From assembly GCF_000208925.1 (NCBI RefSeq), contig NW_001914874.1, positions 81,072 through 145,071 on the forward strand: a DNA stretch of 64,000 nucleotides, written 5' to 3'. The stretch comes from Entamoeba histolytica HM-1:IMSS. Taxonomy: Eukaryota > Evosea > Mastigamoebida > Endamoebidae. The notes beneath the pieces were generated by a model. That model had not been told where the DNA came from. It was given only the letters and a program-made list of their open reading frames with translations, and did no database searches. Every line of letters starts with the position of its first letter. Position 1 is the stretch's first letter. The translations under genes were made by a program, and so were the position numbers. Positions 9,788 to 20,036 of this stretch are shown piece after piece.

Positions 9788-11620
9788 TCAATCTTCAAGG
9801 CTTTCAAATAATAATGAAAGTTGTTTTTTTCTAGTTTTAGTTGCATTTCCTTTAAAAGCAGTCGAAAACATTGCTGTTCGTTCCCCATTTATAGCTTTTC
9901 TCAAAATGAATTCTCTTGTTTTTTCATCATGACTGTAATGCGTTGTTGTCATGAATGGAGGAAATGGACTAACAGATGACTTACAACAAACAGTAATAAA
10001 ATATCCCATATTATCTTTTGTGTTTATTTCTGGTTGAACAACAATAAATATATGATTAAATTGTGAAGTTAGACATTTAGGATTAAATTGATCTTGCCAA
10101 TTATTTCCTTGTTCTTTAAATATAATGACAACAACATCATTTCCAATATGTCTTTTCTTTTCTACTCTTTGAAGATCTCCAGGTTGTTCTGGTAATAATG
10201 TAGAGACATGAAACATAATTTCATAACTTAAATATTCTGTAAAATAACTATAAATTCCAGTAGAACCACTTGAAACATCTAATCCACCTCTGTACTTATT
10301 AAATCCATGTAACTCAATTTTATTTCCAAGTAAGTCCAAGAATTTATAAAAGGCAGGACATCCTTCAGTATTTCCAAACATTTGATCTTCATTACTTTGA
10401 CCAGACTGACAATATAATATTCCAAATTTATAATGACTAATTGAATTCATTATTTCAATCCTTGCTATTTCATTTTCAAACTTTTCTTTATTTTGCTTAC
10501 TCAATTTATAAAAATCTCCATGACTTAAGTCTGGAAAAGCAACTTTAAATTCTTTAACCTTTTCTAATTCATTTGGTAATAAACATCGAATTTCTCCTTT
10601 CTTATTCATTACAATTCCTCTTCTAAATCCATTGTGTGTTGCTGGAATAATACTAAGAGCTGTTGGTTCTTCTGTTAAAATATAATGCTCTGCATCTGGA
10701 TTACCTTTTACAAATTTGTTAAAGTAATTAAAGTCAGACGTGATATCTACAATTAAATAATCTTTTAAATCAGTATTTGTAGTACAAGCACCCTCTTCAA
10801 TTTCAATGTAATATCCATCTTCAATACATGATGTAGTAACAAGGCTTTTTTTTTCCCAACCATTAGAATAATTCATTTCCCATTTTTCATTTGGTACAAC
10901 AGGACTACTCCATTCATCAAAAAATAATTGCTCCTTTTCAATTTCATCAATTAAATCAAAATACTCCTTTTCTGAACTTACATATCGTTTATTCAAAAGA
11001 GGAAGAGGAGGATTTAATGGATATAATGCTTTCTCACTTTTACCATCAAACCTACTTAATGGATTTGAAGATGAACCTGGCCTCATACTAATAGTTATTG
11101 AAAATCCTTCAGGATCACTAATAATAATATCTTCTTCTTTCTTTCCAAATATTCCAAATTTTTTTTTTTTCTTCTTTTTTTCAGTAGAAACATTAAATGT
11201 GTTTGGAACTTCTTTTAATTTACCATAAGTATCACTAAATGAACGTGGTCTTTGTATAATTTGTGGACTTTGTAAATGTAATACGCCATCATCTTTATGT
11301 AATTCTTCTCGATGAATAGTATCAACATTTCTTTTAAATTCAATTTTCTTTTCAATTATTGGTTTAGAATCTAAATTATGAACAGAATCAGTTGAAGGAT
11401 CATTCACCCAAGATGGTTGTTGAACATCATTTAATCCATTCACCCTTGGAGATAATGGAGGTGGAGGGGCTCTATGTTTTGGTGATAAAAGAATAGAAGG
11501 TGGTGGTGGTGCAGCTGGTTTTGGTATTGGTGTTTGTTTAAAATGAGTTTTTTGGGTAGAAGGTTCTGTGGTTGATTCATGTATTGTTTCGTAATGGAGA
11601 TAATCATTTTGTGTTGTCAT
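9788..11620 (-). CDS. Rap-GAP domain protein with proline-rich N-terminus
   Basis: 610 residues; stimulates GTP hydrolysis by Rap/Ras-like GTPases. The Rap-GAP domain spans about 394-560. It contains LFG-like MFGNTEG, the conserved FLDLLG, GFNKYRGGLD, EIMFHVSTLLP and the HIGND motif whose Asn (N494) is the catalytic 'Asn thumb' of Rap1GAP. The N-terminal third is low-complexity. It has proline clusters (PAAPPPPS near 35-42, PPPPLSPR near 52-59) that could bind SH3 domains and a run of seven lysines near 150. A middle region (about 200-390) has no clear match and resembles the N-terminal dimerisation region of Rap-GAPs. Transcribed divergently from the small ORF at 12134. Confidence 0.9.
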   Translation of the reverse strand: MTTQNDYLHYETIHESTTEPSTQKTHFKQTPIPKPAAPPPPSILLSPKHRAPPPPLSPRVNGLNDVQQPSWVNDPSTDSVHNLDSKPIIEKKIEFKRNVDTIHREELHKDDGVLHLQSPQIIQRPRSFSDTYGKLKEVPNTFNVSTEKKKKKKKFGIFGKKEEDIIISDPEGFSITISMRPGSSSNPLSRFDGKSEKALYPLNPPLPLLNKRYVSSEKEYFDLIDEIEKEQLFFDEWSSPVVPNEKWEMNYSNGWEKKSLVTTSCIEDGYYIEIEEGACTTNTDLKDYLIVDITSDFNYFNKFVKGNPDAEHYILTEEPTALSIIPATHNGFRRGIVMNKKGEIRCLLPNELEKVKEFKVAFPDLSHGDFYKLSKQNKEKFENEIARIEIMNSISHYKFGILYCQSGQSNEDQMFGNTEGCPAFYKFLDLLGNKIELHGFNKYRGGLDVSSGSTGIYSYFTEYLSYEIMFHVSTLLPEQPGDLQRVEKKRHIGNDVVVIIFKEQGNNWQDQFNPKCLTSQFNHIFIVVQPEINTKDNMGYFITVCCKSSVSPFPPFMTTTHYSHDEKTREFILRKAINGERTAMFSTAFKGNATKTRKKQLSLLFESLED

Positions 11621-12110
11621 TTCTTCTGATTATTTTCGAGTTTTTTTTGGTGTTTTTCATTTTGACTTTTTGATATTAATTTGTGTTATTGGTTAATACT
11701 GTTTTTCATTCTTGTAAAGAACTTGGAACTAACTTTTGGAAATATTTTATATTTATTCTAAATTTCTTCGCAACGAATTATTGAAGAAAACAATTAAAAA
11801 AAGGGAAGTATTTAAAGGTTTTGAGTTAGTACGAATAAATAATAACCAATGTTTTTTAAAATATCAGAAATAAAAAATATAAAATTTTTTTGAACAAAGC
11901 AAAACCAAAAAGAATATAAGTGTAATGAATGGTATTTATATACAAAGTAAATTTGACAAATCTGGTATTAAAAAAAAAGAGTTTGCCATATTAAAATAGA
12001 AATTAATAAAACAGAATATATTGCAACAAAAAATAAGAGTCTTGGTGTTTTAAAGAAAATGAGATTTAGTTGATTTTCACTTAATCAGTGTTGAAATAAA
12101 AGCTTCATTT
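11621..12110. other. Intergenic DNA between divergent genes
   Basis: AT-rich. A GTATTTAAAG at about 11808-11817 on the plus strand matches the Entamoeba TATA-like consensus GTATTTAAA(G/C). It lies about 320 bp before the next plus-strand ATG, so its use is doubtful. Confidence 0.4.
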
Positions 12111-12118
12111 TAAGAACT
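12111..12118 (+). promoter_or_regulatory. GAAC core promoter element
   Basis: TAAGAACT matches the Entamoeba GAAC consensus (A/T)A(A/T)GAACT and lies 15 bp before the ATG at 12134. The spacing fits the very short 5' leaders of Entamoeba mRNAs. Confidence 0.4.
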
Positions 12119-12133
12119 TATAATAACCAGATT

Positions 12134-12346
12134 ATGGAATCCGAAAAGAAACTTCACTTCTTCTCAAAAATAATAAGTAAAAAATCTCCTTTTCATTGTA
12201 AAAAACAACAACCATCTCCAAAATCAGATTCTTTAAGCCTTATTCCTTTAAGTTCATTTCACTCAAATTGTATTGACGATATAGTTTTAGATCAATCAGT
12301 ATATGATGAAATAGAGTCTTGTCGTTCAAGTGCAATTCCATTTTGA
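12134..12346 (+). CDS. Small hypothetical protein, 70 aa
   Basis: A Ser/Lys-rich 70-residue ORF without signal peptide, membrane segment or recognised domain. Two things support it: a GAAC element 15 bp upstream, and composition (mixed Ser, Pro, Asp, Cys) unlike the Phe/Ile/Lys-only translations of non-coding DNA nearby. No neighbouring gene explains it as a shadow. It could still be a chance ORF or a remnant; a conserved orthologue would settle it. Confidence 0.45.
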   Translation: MESEKKLHFFSKIISKKSPFHCKKQQPSPKSDSLSLIPLSSFHSNCIDDIVLDQSVYDEIESCRSSAIPF

Positions 12347-13884
12347 GATGTGGACTATGTTTATACTCATGTTATCACTTGTAATTAATTCTTCATTTTG
12401 ATAAAATCTTTTTTTCATTTTTGTATTTCTATGAAAATTCATAAACTACAGATATAATAGAAAATTCTTTCATTTTCTTCCTTCCTCTTTTTTTATTTTC
12501 TCTCTTTTTTCATGTTGTATTATTTTAAATAAACCACATAAAACTCGAAATGAATTAAATAAAATTAATATTTTTCAATTTTAAACTATTCAAAACTAAA
12601 CGAAACTATATTTAAATTATAGCAAAATTTACCTTTGTTTAAAATTTTTTCATTTATACATAAGAAAAAAGATAAAATCCATTTTGTTTATCAAGAATAT
12701 TTTGTTTTTTTTTCTTGAGACCGTGTAATAAAAATTACATTATGGTTATTTTGTTGAACAAAACTGTTGTCAATATTAAATTCTATCCAAAAAATTTTTA
12801 ACACTTTTCTGTTAAAGATTAATAACTTACAGATAATATACTTATTGGAAAAAATAAATACATTCATATTAATAGTCCAATTAAATTAATAAATTTAAAA
12901 CTTGAAACTTTAAGTGATTTACACAATAATTTTGACATAGTTTATTTAATAATAATCAATTATTTAAAAAAAAAAGAAGTTTAATAATATATTTCACATC
13001 TCAAAGAATCAAAAATAACTACTATAAAATTATATTTTAAATATATTGATTATAATTTTCTGAAGTATAATCAATTTTACTCAATTAAAAGAAAATTATT
13101 ATATTGTCTAAGACATGAAAAAATGAACTCTTCTTTTGAAATAAATTAATTTAAATAATTTTTTACTTTACTTTAATTAAATCTCATATTACTTTAATTT
13201 TATTTTGACCATTATCTCTTTGTTAAACTTCCATTCAATAAAATTAGATCTAAATACAATTTTAATCTCTATTATAAATTATTAATTTTAGCACTATAAT
13301 AAGACAATACTTATTATTCCATTGATAAATTCTTTCTACTCTTTATTTATTTTCAATTACCAAGTTTTTCATTATGATTCTTTTTTAGATATGACTTAAT
13401 TTAACCAATTTATTTTTATCTACACTCTTCTTTCTATTATCCTTTTATTTTTCTTTGTTATAACAATACAAACTAAGATTATATAACATATTAACAACTT
13501 AGACTTATTTTTTCAAAGTTATTTTGTTTGTAGTTTAAACTAATTTCTTAAAACTACTAAACCAAATATTCTAGTCGGTGAATTTATCTCTTTGACTTTT
13601 TTTGTTTCTGTTACATCTTTGAACTTTTGAACATATCATTAGTATATACTATTTTTGTGTGTTTGTGTCATTAAATGATATTTTAGAATATTTCATTCCC
13701 CTTGAAAAGAAATTTTATATTCTAAAAATAATAAATCAATTAATAAAAAGGTTATTTCAAAAAAAGAAAGACAAACTGTTTGAACTGTTTTTCTTTTGGA
13801 ATTTAACTAAAAATTAATGAAAAAATCCTTAAAACTGTTAATAATCATTAATTCTAAAATTAGAAACTCTGTTCAATGCTTTAA
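12347..13884. other. Intergenic DNA, no gene seen
   Basis: About 1.5 kb of very AT-rich sequence between gene 3' ends. Stops are dense in all frames, and I see no repeat structure or coding relic. Confidence 0.6.
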
Positions 13885-15294
13885 TTAATCTCCTCTCCAT
13901 CCAATACCACATGAATTGTAGACTTCCTTTCCAGTACTATCTATTACCCAATAATGATGAGAGTTTTTATCAAATGTATCACCAACATGATATGGTGTTC
14001 CATAGTGTTTGGCAATATCAATTGCTAATTGCTCTTTTCCATAGACATAACAATCACTACCCCGGATTCTTTTATTGGCAACAGCCCAGTCATAACAGTC
14101 ATTAATTTGCTCATAGGTATTTAACCCTCCAATATAACAGGCTGCAAGGAAACAACAACCCCATCCCTTTATGGCTGGATTAGCAAATTTCCATTGAAGA
14201 ATTGGACTTGGAGGATTTTCAGTGGTTGTTATTGGGTTAGTAGATGTATCAGTGGTTGGTGTATTAGTATTGTCAGTTGTTGGTGTATTAGTACTGTCAG
14301 TGGTTGGTGTGTTGGGTATGTTAGTTGTTGGTGTGTTGGGTATGTTAGCTCCATTACCAGATATTCCTGTGCTTGAACTACTTGATCCTGTTGAAGTACT
14401 ACTTGGACTATATCCATCATAATATTCAGAACTTCCAGTTGTTCCAGAGTATCCAGATGATCCACTTGTTTGTTCGTTTACAAAGCTATTTGATGAGTCT
14501 TGGTTATTTTGTTTTTTCCATGTTTCATAAGCACCCTTGATTACTTCTTTAACATTTTCCTTTTTATTTTGAGCCTTAGCTAACTTTGAAGTTAAGGTAT
14601 TTGCAATCTTTTTTCCTTTCTTTTTAGCAGCATCAATAACAGTCTTTCCCTTCTTTAAAGCATTTTCTTTTAATGTTTTAAGTTTGTCTTTTCCTCTATC
14701 TTTAGATGCTTCTTTGAGAGTATTAATTTGATTTTTACCCTTCTTAACTATACCTTTAACAGTATTTTTACCTTTTTTTAAAATACTTTTTACGTTTTTA
14801 ATTACATTCTTACCTTTCTTAGATACTTTGTTAAGAATGTTATTTGATTTTTTTTTCCCTTTATTAAAAATATTTGTTAATGATTTCTTTCTATTACTCA
14901 ATCCTTTTTTATTATTACGTTTAATGAGTCGCTCTTTTCCTAATACTTTTTTGAGAGAATTATTTTTAAGCTTTTTTGCGGAATTAAATGCATTTTTTAA
15001 AGTCTTAACCGCAAACTTTTTTCCTTTTTTTCGAATGTCTGAAAGTTGGTTTGTAACCTTTAATCGTTTTTGTGTGCCTCTTCTTATTTGAACAGCCTTA
15101 GCAGTTACCTTTCTCTTAGCGCTTCTTATTTTTGTTGAAAAAGAATTTGATTTAAGTGATCTTCGTGGTGATTTACGTACAGAAGACTTTTTAGTTGATC
15201 TTCGAGCATCAACAGTAACTAACAAAATAATCAGCAAGAAGGTGGTGATATTTTTCATAATAGTATGATTAGTATTTAACAGTTTCTTCAACAA
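13885..15294 (-). CDS. Secreted lysine-rich protein with Ser/Thr/Pro stalk and phage-like Cys/His C-terminal domain
   Basis: 469 residues from the first ATG. The second Met (codon at 15258) begins a better signal peptide (MKNITTFLLIILLVTVDA), so the mature start is probably near there. Regions in order: a Lys/Arg/Asn-rich stretch to about 265 with irregular KKGKN-type repeats every 11-14 residues; a Ser/Gly/Tyr then Thr/Pro-rich stalk (about 275-365) with NTPTT(D/N) repeats likely to be O-glycosylated or phosphoglycosylated; and a compact C-terminal domain (about 370-469). That domain has WGCC (C380/381), HHYWVID (H446/447, D452) and several other cysteines. I recall this pattern from the bacterial/phage DUF261-type family and it suggests a papain/NlpC-like fold. 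Enzyme activity is not shown. A decayed SINE begins 64 bp upstream of the start. Confidence 0.8.
   Translation of the reverse strand: MLKKLLNTNHTIMKNITTFLLIILLVTVDARRSTKKSSVRKSPRRSLKSNSFSTKIRSAKRKVTAKAVQIRRGTQKRLKVTNQLSDIRKKGKKFAVKTLKNAFNSAKKLKNNSLKKVLGKERLIKRNNKKGLSNRKKSLTNIFNKGKKKSNNILNKVSKKGKNVIKNVKSILKKGKNTVKGIVKKGKNQINTLKEASKDRGKDKLKTLKENALKKGKTVIDAAKKKGKKIANTLTSKLAKAQNKKENVKEVIKGAYETWKKQNNQDSSNSFVNEQTSGSSGYSGTTGSSEYYDGYSPSSTSTGSSSSSTGISGNGANIPNTPTTNIPNTPTTDSTNTPTTDNTNTPTTDTSTNPITTTENPPSPILQWKFANPAIKGWGCCFLAACYIGGLNTYEQINDCYDWAVANKRIRGSDCYVYGKEQLAIDIAKHYGTPYHVGDTFDKNSHHYWVIDSTGKEVYNSCGIGWRGD
14225..14350 (-). repeat. Coding tandem repeats encoding the Thr/Pro stalk
   Basis: About five related 24-30 bp units encode N-(T/I)-P-T-T-(D/N) repeats. 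Near-identical DNA copies (GTTGGTGT(A/G)TT on the plus strand) suggest unit number may vary between strains. Confidence 0.75.
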
Positions 15295-15357
15295 AACAGA
15301 GTAAAACGTCTTCGAAAATAAATTTATTATATTAATATTATATTTATTATATTCATT

Positions 15358-15885
15358 ATATTCTCAAATGACACGTCAGAGAAACTACACAAACATTAAA
15401 ATAAATCTAAACATTGAATTTCTAATTATAGTTTGATTGTGATGTTACTTTTAGTTAAAAAACACCGAGTCCAATACTTCAAGAATGGAGTTGATTATTT
15501 ATGTTGGAATATTATTTATTATAATAAATTAATAAATATTATCAAAAGTGATAGGATTATTTATTTATAAATATGAAAGTAATTTAATAGTATATGTGTT
15601 TTATAAAGAAATAATCTGTGTATTGTTGTTAGTGTTAAATGAAATTATTCATTATAATACAGTGGTAATAACATATCCTTGCATCATAATATAAGAAAAT
15701 AAAAAATGAGGAATTTCAATACACAACAAAATTCAAATAAAGATGAGGTAGTTATTTAAATGAAGAATATTTAAGTTGATGAAGTATGAAAAAACTTTAG
15801 TTCAATGTAAATGAAAAAAAAATGAAGCATAAAAAATAACATTTCTTAACAATGAAAAACTAAATACCAAGTGAATAATTGATTA
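15358..15885 (+). mobile_element. Decayed second SINE copy
   Basis: Aligns to the element at 1559-2219 at both ends. The 5' block keeps ACACGTCAGAGA and the order of following words. The 3' third keeps the order AAATAAA..GAGG..GTT..TTTAGTTCAAT..CTTAACA..AATAATTGATT. Many mismatches are C-to-T or G-to-A. The internal tandem repeats are unrecognisable, there is no T tail, and no convincing target duplication remains; a short ATTCAT match on both sides is not significant. It lies with its 5' end next to the start of the secreted Lys-rich gene, in the opposite orientation. Confidence 0.65.
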
Positions 15886-16826
15886 GTAATCCATTCATAA
15901 AGCACAGTAATGTGATTAAATCTCTGGTGAATAAAGAAAAATAGAAAATACATGTAATACCACTTAATTAACTATCATTTATTATTTACTATTATATTAA
16001 TTTAAAAAAAAAACAGGAGTTTTGAATGATATAAATAATGAATTGAATTAGAATTGAATTTATTATATTATTAACTCATTTTTTTTATTATTAATTTATA
16101 AATCTAAGAAATTCAATATTTTTGAAAATTAAAATGTTCAAAAACAATTTATTCTATCAACTTTTTCAAAAAAAAGCAAATATTTATAAACTCATTTGTA
16201 AATATCAATAAATGTTATATTTAAAAATAATATTAATTATAAATATATAATGATAATTGCTTTTCTTATATCAAAACTTATTGTTAGATTTTCTTTTGAT
16301 ATTTGTCAAAGAAAAATAATTTAAACAAATTAAAAAATTTGAAGAATATTTTTTTATAATAGAAAAGATGATTCATTAGAACTATTTTTTAATAATTTAA
16401 ATCTAAAAAATTTACTTATTTTTCTCTTATTTCTAAAGTATAATTTTATACAAATGAAAATAGTCTAAGCACTTATCTTTTAGTTTGTAATTTCTAAAAA
16501 CAAAATAGTTATGAAGTATTAAGTTTAAGATGATTGTTGAAAAAAAAATTATAATTTTTTGTTATTTATGACAATGTTATAGTAGCAAAAATAAAGTTTA
16601 TTTAAAAAATAAGTTGGTAGTACCTAATATTAGTTATATAATTAAGAATGTCAAACCTTTCATTGGAGCAATTTTTTTTCAAGGCGTTGAACTGATTTCA
16701 TTGTTAGTCCATAAAGAGACTAACAAATTAAGAAGTATTTTATTCAATATCAAAAAAAAATAAGTAAATAAATAAAAAAGGAAATTTTATGAATAAATGA
16801 AATAAGAAATAATAATAAACAAAGTC
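15886..16826. other. Intergenic DNA, no gene seen
   Basis: AT-rich stretch between the old SINE and the Rab promoter. No coding-like frame or repeat recognised. Confidence 0.55.
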
Positions 16827-16886
16827 ATTTAAATAATAAAAGAGAAAAAGTAAAAGAACTTCAAAAGAAGGTAAATAAATATTCAT
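16827..16886 (+). promoter_or_regulatory. Three-part Entamoeba core promoter of the Rab gene
   Basis: A TATA-like ATTTAAATA at about 16827, a GAAC element AAAGAACT at 16853-16860 and an initiator-like AATATTCA at 16878-16885 occur in the order described for Entamoeba promoters, just before the ATG at 16891. Confidence 0.5.
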
Positions 16887-16890
16887 TACA

Positions 16891-17463
16891 ATGCTAAAAT
16901 TGATTTTAATTGGAGAAAGTGGAGTTGGAAAGACATCATTAATACAACGATATGTAATGAATAAATTTGAGCCAACATACAAAACAACGATTGGATGTGA
17001 TTTTTTGGCTAAAACAGTCTATGTTGAAAATAAAGAATATAACCTTCAAATTTGGGATACAGCTGGTCATGAAAAATTTTCAAGTATGGTTTCATCTTTT
17101 TATAGAGGAAGTGATGGAGCAATTATTGTATTTGACGTAACAAATACAAGTTCATTTACTGCTATTGACACATGGATTAGTGAATACTCACGAGCACTCA
17201 ATGGAAAAGATGTGCCAATCATTATATGTGGAAATAAAGTGGACTGCCAACCGAGGTTAGTTTCAACTGAAAGTGCTCGTCAATGGTGTGAAGGAAGAAA
17301 TTACTCATATATAGAAACAAGTGCTGCAACAGCCCAAGGAGTTAATGACTTATTCATGGAAGTTGTTAAAGTTATTATAGAAAATAAAGAAGACGATAAT
17401 GGTGATGATTTAAACCCTGTTCCTATTGCACTTGAAACAAAGTCTGAAAGTGGTTGTTGTTAA
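16891..17463 (+). CDS. Rab-family small GTPase, Rab7-like, with Gln-to-His switch II substitution
   Basis: 190-residue Rab controlling vesicle traffic, probably on late endosomes or phagosomes given overall Rab7-like wording. Motifs: P-loop GESGVGKT (8-15), switch I TTIGCDF (32-38), WDTAGHEKF (55-63), GNKVD and ETSAA, and a C-terminal GCC for double geranylgeranylation. Normal Rabs have Gln in WDTAGQE; here it is His60, which should slow intrinsic GTP hydrolysis. SAA replaces the usual SAK, which contacts the guanine. Entamoeba has several Rab7 isotypes; I cannot tell which one this is. It begins directly at the first beta strand, shorter than most Rabs, with no upstream in-frame Met. Confidence 0.92.
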   Translation: MLKLILIGESGVGKTSLIQRYVMNKFEPTYKTTIGCDFLAKTVYVENKEYNLQIWDTAGHEKFSSMVSSFYRGSDGAIIVFDVTNTSSFTAIDTWISEYSRALNGKDVPIIICGNKVDCQPRLVSTESARQWCEGRNYSYIETSAATAQGVNDLFMEVVKVIIENKEDDNGDDLNPVPIALETKSESGCC

Positions 17464-19286
17464 ATTGCACATTTATTCGTTCTTATTTCTCCTTTTTATT
17501 TTTAACCAAATTTTTATTTATGAATAATTACATCAAGATAGACTTGTTAGATGTTTAAACGTATTGACTCTTATAGGACAACGATGAACCAATATTATTT
17601 TTTAATAACCTTTTTTTATAAAAAGATTCTTGTTAATAATTATTTAATTGTTTAAGAATTTATTTAATATTTAACTTCATCATATCAAAATACCTCTTTA
17701 AGAGAATTAATCATAAGTATTACTTATAAAATATAGTATTATATTACAACAATAAATTAAAACAATCAAATAAAATTATCTAGTAGATAATCTATTATTG
17801 TTTTTTATCATCAAATAATAAGGTCAATATTTTAATTGAATATTAATCACTTAAAACCACATTCTAAACATAATTATATTAAACATTACTTTATTACTAA
17901 ATAATACACCATTAGAAATAATATGTTACAAATAATAGTATTATATACTAATACATAAATAATAATAAACTCTAAGAATTATTCATTTGTCATTTCTACT
18001 TAATTAAATTATCAAATCTTTATCTTGTTATATTTTTTTTTAATAACTATCAAAAGACTATAATCAATAATCGGTTTTGTTCTTTACTATTTTTTTCAAT
18101 TACTGATAGTTGATAAAGAAATTATTTCTTATATTTTACTGATTTATTTCATTAATTTCATATTTAACCTATTTAACTTAGATTTGATTATTTAATTGAG
18201 ATATTTGAATTAAATAATGCTTAACTAATTCAAATTATTTTTAAAACAATAATAACCTTCTTTCTCTCCTCCCTTTTTAAATTGCTTTATCTAAATATCT
18301 CATTTATTCATTTCTTAATGATAATTTTTAAGAAAATTTATTCTATAAAGTAATGAGAAGAAAAAATTTTTAATCAAAACGAAGATGAGACTTTAAATTG
18401 AAACCAAAATATTCTTCAATCATACTATTAAATAAAATTGAAAAATCTACCAATGAATATATAAAATATATAACCACCAATACTAATGCAAAATAATTAG
18501 ATTTTGTTATTTATTGCTAATAATAAAATTTTTTCTCACTACTAAAAATAATTATGGAAATATTAATTTACAAAAATAATAGAATAAGAGTTTAGGTTTA
18601 TTCTTCTAATTTAATAACATAACATCTCAGGAATTTTTTACATGCTTTTATTCACATGGATATTTTCTTTATTTAAAAGTTATTTTTAATTACGTTATGA
18701 TATTTTCATATTTCTTTTAATACTTAAAAAGATAAATAATTGAATTATTAAAATTAAATGTGTTAATTTTAAAATAAAATAATTAGAATGATTATGAAAT
18801 AATTTTAAATAAAAACAACACAACGCTAAATGAAATTATCATTTTTAATAAAAATGGTTTTAAATTAGTTTTGTTCGTTTTATAAACAAAATTTAATTTT
18901 CAAAAAGAATAAAGTAAATAGACATTTCATTTACTTTTTTATTGTTATAGCTAATTCATAACTCTTATTTTCTTTCTGAAAGAGTTATAATAAATAAATT
19001 TCAAAAAAAATTCAATTTTAACATATTTTAAACTGAGTATAAACAATAACTACTGTTCTTTCAAAATTATTAAACTAATAAATTTCTATTTATTTAGACA
19101 ATTTATCTAAACCTTATTTCTATCATTATTACCATCACTCACTTAATTTCAGTAACACCATACCATAAATTAAACTAAAATAAATTTGACAATTAATTTA
19201 TAACACATAATTATTTCTTTTTTATTTCTTAAATTAAGAAAAGAAACAGACATTAAACTTAAAAACAATTTTTTTGTAGTTTGTTT
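17464..19286. other. Long intergenic DNA, no gene seen
   Basis: 1.8 kb of very AT-rich DNA with dense stops on both strands. No coding relic, repeat or RNA gene that I can support. Confidence 0.6.
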
Positions 19287-19618
19287 CTAAAATTTAAAAT
19301 TTGAAGGAGGAGAACAACTTACCTCATCATCACTTCCTTTTAACATATATTTTAATACATCATCTCCTAATGAATTTTTCTAATAAAATAAATATATGTT
19401 TGATTAATTTTACTTAATAAATAATAACAAACATCTTTAGGAATTCTCATTGGTTTTGATATTGTTCTTGGTTTTTCTATTGTTGGAGCAGGACATAAAA
19501 ATTCTTCATCTTCAATTTGAGAGTCTTTTAAAGATATATTAATTTTATCAAAATATTGTTTTTTAATATCTCTATAAGAAGCTTTTGGAGAGTCAACAAT
19601 ATATTCAGTACTGTTCAT
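19287..19618 (-). CDS. Small hypothetical protein, two exons, 92 aa
   Basis: Exon 1 is 19433-19618 (62 codons) and exon 2 is 19287-19379. A 53-nt intron lies between them, starting GTTTGT and ending TTAG. Reading through without splicing ends after 83 codons in an unnatural Ile/Tyr-rich tail; splicing gives ...RIPKD-KNSLGDDVLKYM... and a stop at 19287-19289. The product is polar and acidic/basic mixed, without signal peptide or known domain. The continuation SLGDDVLKYMLKGSDDE looks helical. A second possible 5' site (GTAAGT) just before the end could alter the C-terminus. No function can be assigned. Confidence 0.6.
19380..19432 (-). other. Spliceosomal intron, 53 nt
   Basis: Minus-strand GTTTGTTATT...TTTTATTAG. 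GTTTGT is the dominant Entamoeba 5' splice site; the length is typical. Phase 0. Confidence 0.65.
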
Positions 19619-20036
19619 GTTGTTATTTATTATAATGCTAGTTCTGCTCCATAAAAGGATATATTCTTCTTATTCTATATTTATACTTCTTCCTATTAGT
19701 TCTCTGATAAAAGCAAAGTTTTAATAACAATCCTTAAGAATGAAGAAGACTTAATAAGATTCTGGTAGATCTTTCTAAGTGGTGTGAACTACGTTAAAAA
19801 TAAATAAAAAGAATCTTCTTTTTATTTTTATAGTTTTCTTCTACTTTTTTTTTGTTATAAATAAAATTTGTTATAAAGAATGTTATTCATAAAATAATAA
19901 ATTTTTTTACCATTAAGTTATTTATTATTAAATAAAGAAAAAACAAAAGAATTACACACTTTATCAAAATTATTTTAAACAATTTGAATTTCTGAAAAAA
20001 GATTGTGTTAATTAAAGACTTTCCATCAATACTTTG
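19619..20036. other. Intergenic DNA
   Basis: 418 bp between two minus-strand genes. Contains the upstream region of the small spliced gene. No other feature recognised. Confidence 0.5.

Noticed and set aside
14194..14465. Three repetitive ORFs opposite or alongside the Thr/Pro stalk
   Set aside because: Shadows of the coding tandem repeats of the secreted protein.
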